64,000 nucleotides of DNA. Source: Oncomelania hupensis. Taxonomy: Eukaryota; Mollusca; Gastropoda; Littorinimorpha; Pomatiopsidae. The stretch lies in contig CM072522.1 of the NCBI GenBank assembly GCA_036898135.1, positions 8,072,186 through 8,136,185 of the forward strand, written 5' to 3'. The notes beneath the pieces are model-generated. The model saw only the letters and a list, made by a program, of their open reading frames with translations, did no database searches and was not told the DNA's origin. Below are positions 63,221 to 64,000 of this stretch, one piece after another. The translations under genes and the position numbers were made by a program. Within the stretch, counting starts at the first letter, position 1. Each line of letters starts with the position of its first letter.

Positions 63221-63636
63221 TTTTTGGCACACATGCACAATATGTATGAATGCACAATTTTATAGAAGAACATTTTAGAAATTGTTATTATTGTATTTTA
63301 TTCCTATTTTTTTATTATTTTCGCCCAAAATTTGAGCGGTGACATAAGATTTTACCTCCTCACCAAAGAAAATAGAGAAATATCCAAAAAGTCTCTCTAT
63401 AATAATGTGCAGCATACACCATGGTTCACATGTGCCAAGTTTGGTGAAGTTTGGATAGACAGTTTTTTTAGAAAAACATTTCCTTGCATCGAAAACAGTT
63501 GAAAAGCGGAAAACTGAGAAACAAGAAGGAAAATAAGACAACAAGAGAAGGGCAATGGAAAATGTACTCACAGTCAACTGTAAATGCTTGAAAATGACAA
63601 AGAATGGTAATCTACACAAAAAACAGTCAAAATTGG

Positions 63637-64000
63637 CCTGCAGCATATGCAGGGCCTCCCTCCAGCTGCATCAGTTCTTCCATCCGCTTCAGTCGTGCAG
63701 CCCTCACAGTGTCGCGTCACTTGCTGGCCTGGTCTCTAAGGTACTTGCGGCTGTTGCGTTCCCTTTTTTCTTGCCTGCTGGCCCCCAGCCTCTTCATGTG
63801 TGTACCCTTGGTGAAACCAAAGAACCCTGCTGTGTCTTGGGCAGCTATAGGTCCACAATTGAATTCACGAATGGCGGTGAAAACTGCAAACTGCACGCGG
63901 CGTCTGGATGCAAAGTGATCTTTCGAACACCGTCCCCAGATGAGGCTGTGCAAGGCTTCATTGGCATTTTGGGTCTTGCCAGATAGGCACCTATTCAAAA
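63637..64000 (-). pseudogene. Mutator-like transposase relic, cut by window edge
   Basis: Minus-strand frame GKTQNANEALHSLIWGRCSK, then HFASRRRVQFAVFTAIREFN, matches the NE(A/S)LHSxIWxxCPK..RVxxA motif common in Mutator-like transposon proteins of animals. A TGA at about 63717 interrupts it; the same frame continues RDTVRAARLKRMEEL and ends with a glycine-rich GGPAYAAGQF. The remainder lies beyond the window. Confidence 0.6.

Overview
The window is animal nuclear DNA: AT-rich, with long introns, GT-AG splicing and dense transposable-element debris. The mix of repeats (CR1-like and endonuclease/RT non-LTR elements, tRNA-derived SINEs, piggyBac-like, hAT-like, Tc1/mariner-like and THAP-type relics) and the style of the genes suggest a lophotrochozoan, probably a gastropod mollusc. 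That taxonomic guess is inference, not proof. There are no bacterial-style operons, CRISPR arrays, rRNA genes or convincing free-standing tRNA genes.

Two host genes can be reconstructed, both on the minus strand. (1) At 339-10767 a complete six-exon gene encodes a predicted 431-residue type I membrane protein: signal peptide, two CUB-like modules, one transmembrane helix and a basic then Gly/Asn-rich tail ending in a class III PDZ-type terminus. All intron phases match, including a fifth exon (4967-5120) located by phase matching. (2) At 31065-57934 ten phase-consistent exons encode 475 residues of a pyruvate kinase-family protein whose first exons lie beyond the right edge or were not recognised. 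It keeps the fold but lacks several catalytic residues: the Lys270 position is Cys, Thr328 is Ala, Asp113-Thr114 is Glu-Ile, and the Arg246-Lys247 pair is Trp-Thr. It looks like a conserved, spliced pyruvate kinase pseudoenzyme, and is the most interesting host feature here.

Layout: 1-11 kb is the CUB gene, with a 1.1-kb TIR element in its last intron and a mariner deletion derivative plus a 1-kb dispersed repeat in intron 1. 11-31 kb is intergenic: SINEs, microsatellites, a minisatellite, a 3' non-LTR fragment and a 1.1-kb TIR transposon carrying a perfect 249-bp internal duplication. 31-58 kb is the kinase gene, its introns packed with a minisatellite, TIR elements, three piggyBac-like elements, a THAP exon, CR1-like fragments, nested repeats, a Tc1-like element and a palindromic MITE. 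58-64 kb holds a 5'-truncated CR1-like copy, a full-length 3.35-kb non-LTR retrotransposon with 10-bp target duplications, and the edge of a Mutator-like transposase relic.

Much of the window's history can be read from nested insertions whose empty sites are visible: piggyBac in a CR1-like ORF, Tc1 in a dispersed repeat, a non-LTR element in another copy of that repeat, and a MITE in a non-LTR fragment.
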